Part shown: piece by piece, positions 63,632-64,000 of the stretch | How the letters are laid out: each line of letters opens with the position of its first letter | Position numbering within the stretch: the stretch's first letter is position 1 | NCBI GenBank assembly: GCA_002397315.1 | Contig: DHAE01000003.1 | Location: 1 to 64,000, forward strand | Reading direction: 5' to 3' | Length of the DNA: 64,000 bases | DNA from: Comamonadaceae bacterium UBA4962 | GTDB taxonomy: Bacteria; Pseudomonadota; Gammaproteobacteria; Burkholderiales; Burkholderiaceae_C | Notes under the pieces: generated by a model | What the model saw: only the letters and a program-made list of their open reading frames with translations | Told to the model about the DNA's origin: nothing | Database searches by the model: none | Program-made: the position numbers and the translations under genes

Positions 63632-64000
63632 GGCTTGGCTCCTTCGGAAGAATCCAGTTCGCGGCTCCACGACAGGCCGTTGACGTAGATGCCCAGGGGG
63701 TTCTTGCGCAGGCGTTCTTCGGTGCGCGGCGGCTGGAGCACGATGGACACCACGGCCGTCCACCTCTCCAGGCCCGCCGCGGCGCCGTTGACGTAGCGGC
63801 GTTCCGTCCAGCGCACGTTGAAAGACGTATCGCTGGCGCGCACGACGCTGGTGATCTGCACCGTCACCGACTCCTTGCCGATGCGCGCGAACGGATCGTT
63901 CACACGCGCGTAGTCGTTGAGCACGGCTGCACCCTTGTCTGTGGTGTGGTCGTAGGCGTCCAGCCAGTTCTGCCGCACCACGATCGGGTCGATGGACAGC
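63628..64000 (-). CDS. trbF: Conjugal transfer protein TrbF (VirB8-like), truncated by window edge
   Basis: The last 124 codons of a VirB8-type assembly factor are present: VRQNWLDAYDHTTDKGAAVL, NDYARVNDPFARIGKESVTV, VRWTERRYVNGAAAGLERWT and the end LGIYVNGLSWSRELDSSEGA. The reading frame continues beyond base 64000, where the N-terminal membrane segment must lie. It is translationally coupled to trbG. Confidence 0.9.
   Translation of the reverse strand, partial: LSIDPIVVRQNWLDAYDHTTDKGAAVLNDYARVNDPFARIGKESVTVQITSVVRASDTSFNVRWTERRYVNGAAAGLERWTAVVSIVLQPPRTEERLRKNPLGIYVNGLSWSRELDSSEGAKP

Larger units (their letters stand above)
60623..64000. mobile_element. End of an integrative conjugative element (trb-type mating system)
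   Basis: From the break in tRNA-Leu onward the window holds a complete intron-bearing tRNA-Leu and then, on the minus strand, DUF2274, trbI, trbG and trbF, running out of the window. This order ends the mating-pair cluster of Tn4371-like elements, which I recall from Acidovorax, Ralstonia and relatives. No integrase is in view, so the integrase end must be distal. The 160 bp from 60623 to 60784 have no gene; they contain a -35-like TTGACG (60718-60723) and short inverted repeats such as AGCTG/CAGCT. Confidence 0.75.

Overview
The window is a G+C-rich chromosomal segment of a betaproteobacterium. The combination of gene families (glnA-ntrBC, hpnC/hpnDE, tig-clpP-clpX-lon with a tRNA block, and a tssJ-to-tssH type VI locus with a kinase/phosphatase/FHA module) points to the Burkholderiales, most likely Comamonadaceae of the Acidovorax/Paracidovorax type. 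That placement is inferred from recollection of family members; no search was run.

Layout. 1-5.5 kb: rsuA, a secreted beta-propeller protein, a polysaccharide deacetylase, a sterol-desaturase-type membrane enzyme, an EI24-family membrane protein and a molybdopterin-binding-domain protein. 5.5-10.7 kb: nitrogen control, with glnA behind a sigma-54 promoter and an NtrC site, a small secreted protein, then ntrB and ntrC. 10.8-20.4 kb: a PA2169-type four-helix protein; a minus-strand run of thyA, a DUF4337 gene, folA and xthA; an FAD-linked oxidase; a divergent DUF2069/yihY pair; and hpnD-hpnE for squalene synthesis. 20.5-27.3 kb: a tRNA-Gly/Cys/Gly block, the proteostasis cluster tig-clpP-clpX-lon (minus strand) and a tRNA-Leu(UAG). 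27.3-32.9 kb: a two-gene RND efflux operon with a palindromic operator, divergent from hpnC.

33-60.3 kb is a type VI secretion (T6SS) island. On the minus strand lie hcp, a pesticin/T4-lysozyme-like muramidase and an overlapping secreted protein, which I read as an effector-immunity pair. Facing away is a 17-gene operon: kinase, tssQ, FHA protein tagH, PP2C phosphatase, tssJ, K, L, M, tagF, tssA, B, C, tagJ, tssE, F, G and H. It contains every core component except VgrG and PAAR. The kinase, phosphatase, TagH and TagF suggest post-translational control by threonine phosphorylation.

60.3-64 kb holds the junction with an integrative conjugative element. A tRNA-Leu(UAA) gene is cut in its anticodon stem-loop. 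About 160 bp inside the element is a complete second tRNA-Leu(UAA) split at the anticodon by a 232-nt group I intron. Conjugation genes (DUF2274, trbI, trbG, partial trbF) follow on the minus strand and run out of the window. The most notable findings are this intron-bearing replacement tRNA, the Hcp-linked muramidase/immunity pair, and a possible small structured RNA behind tssH.
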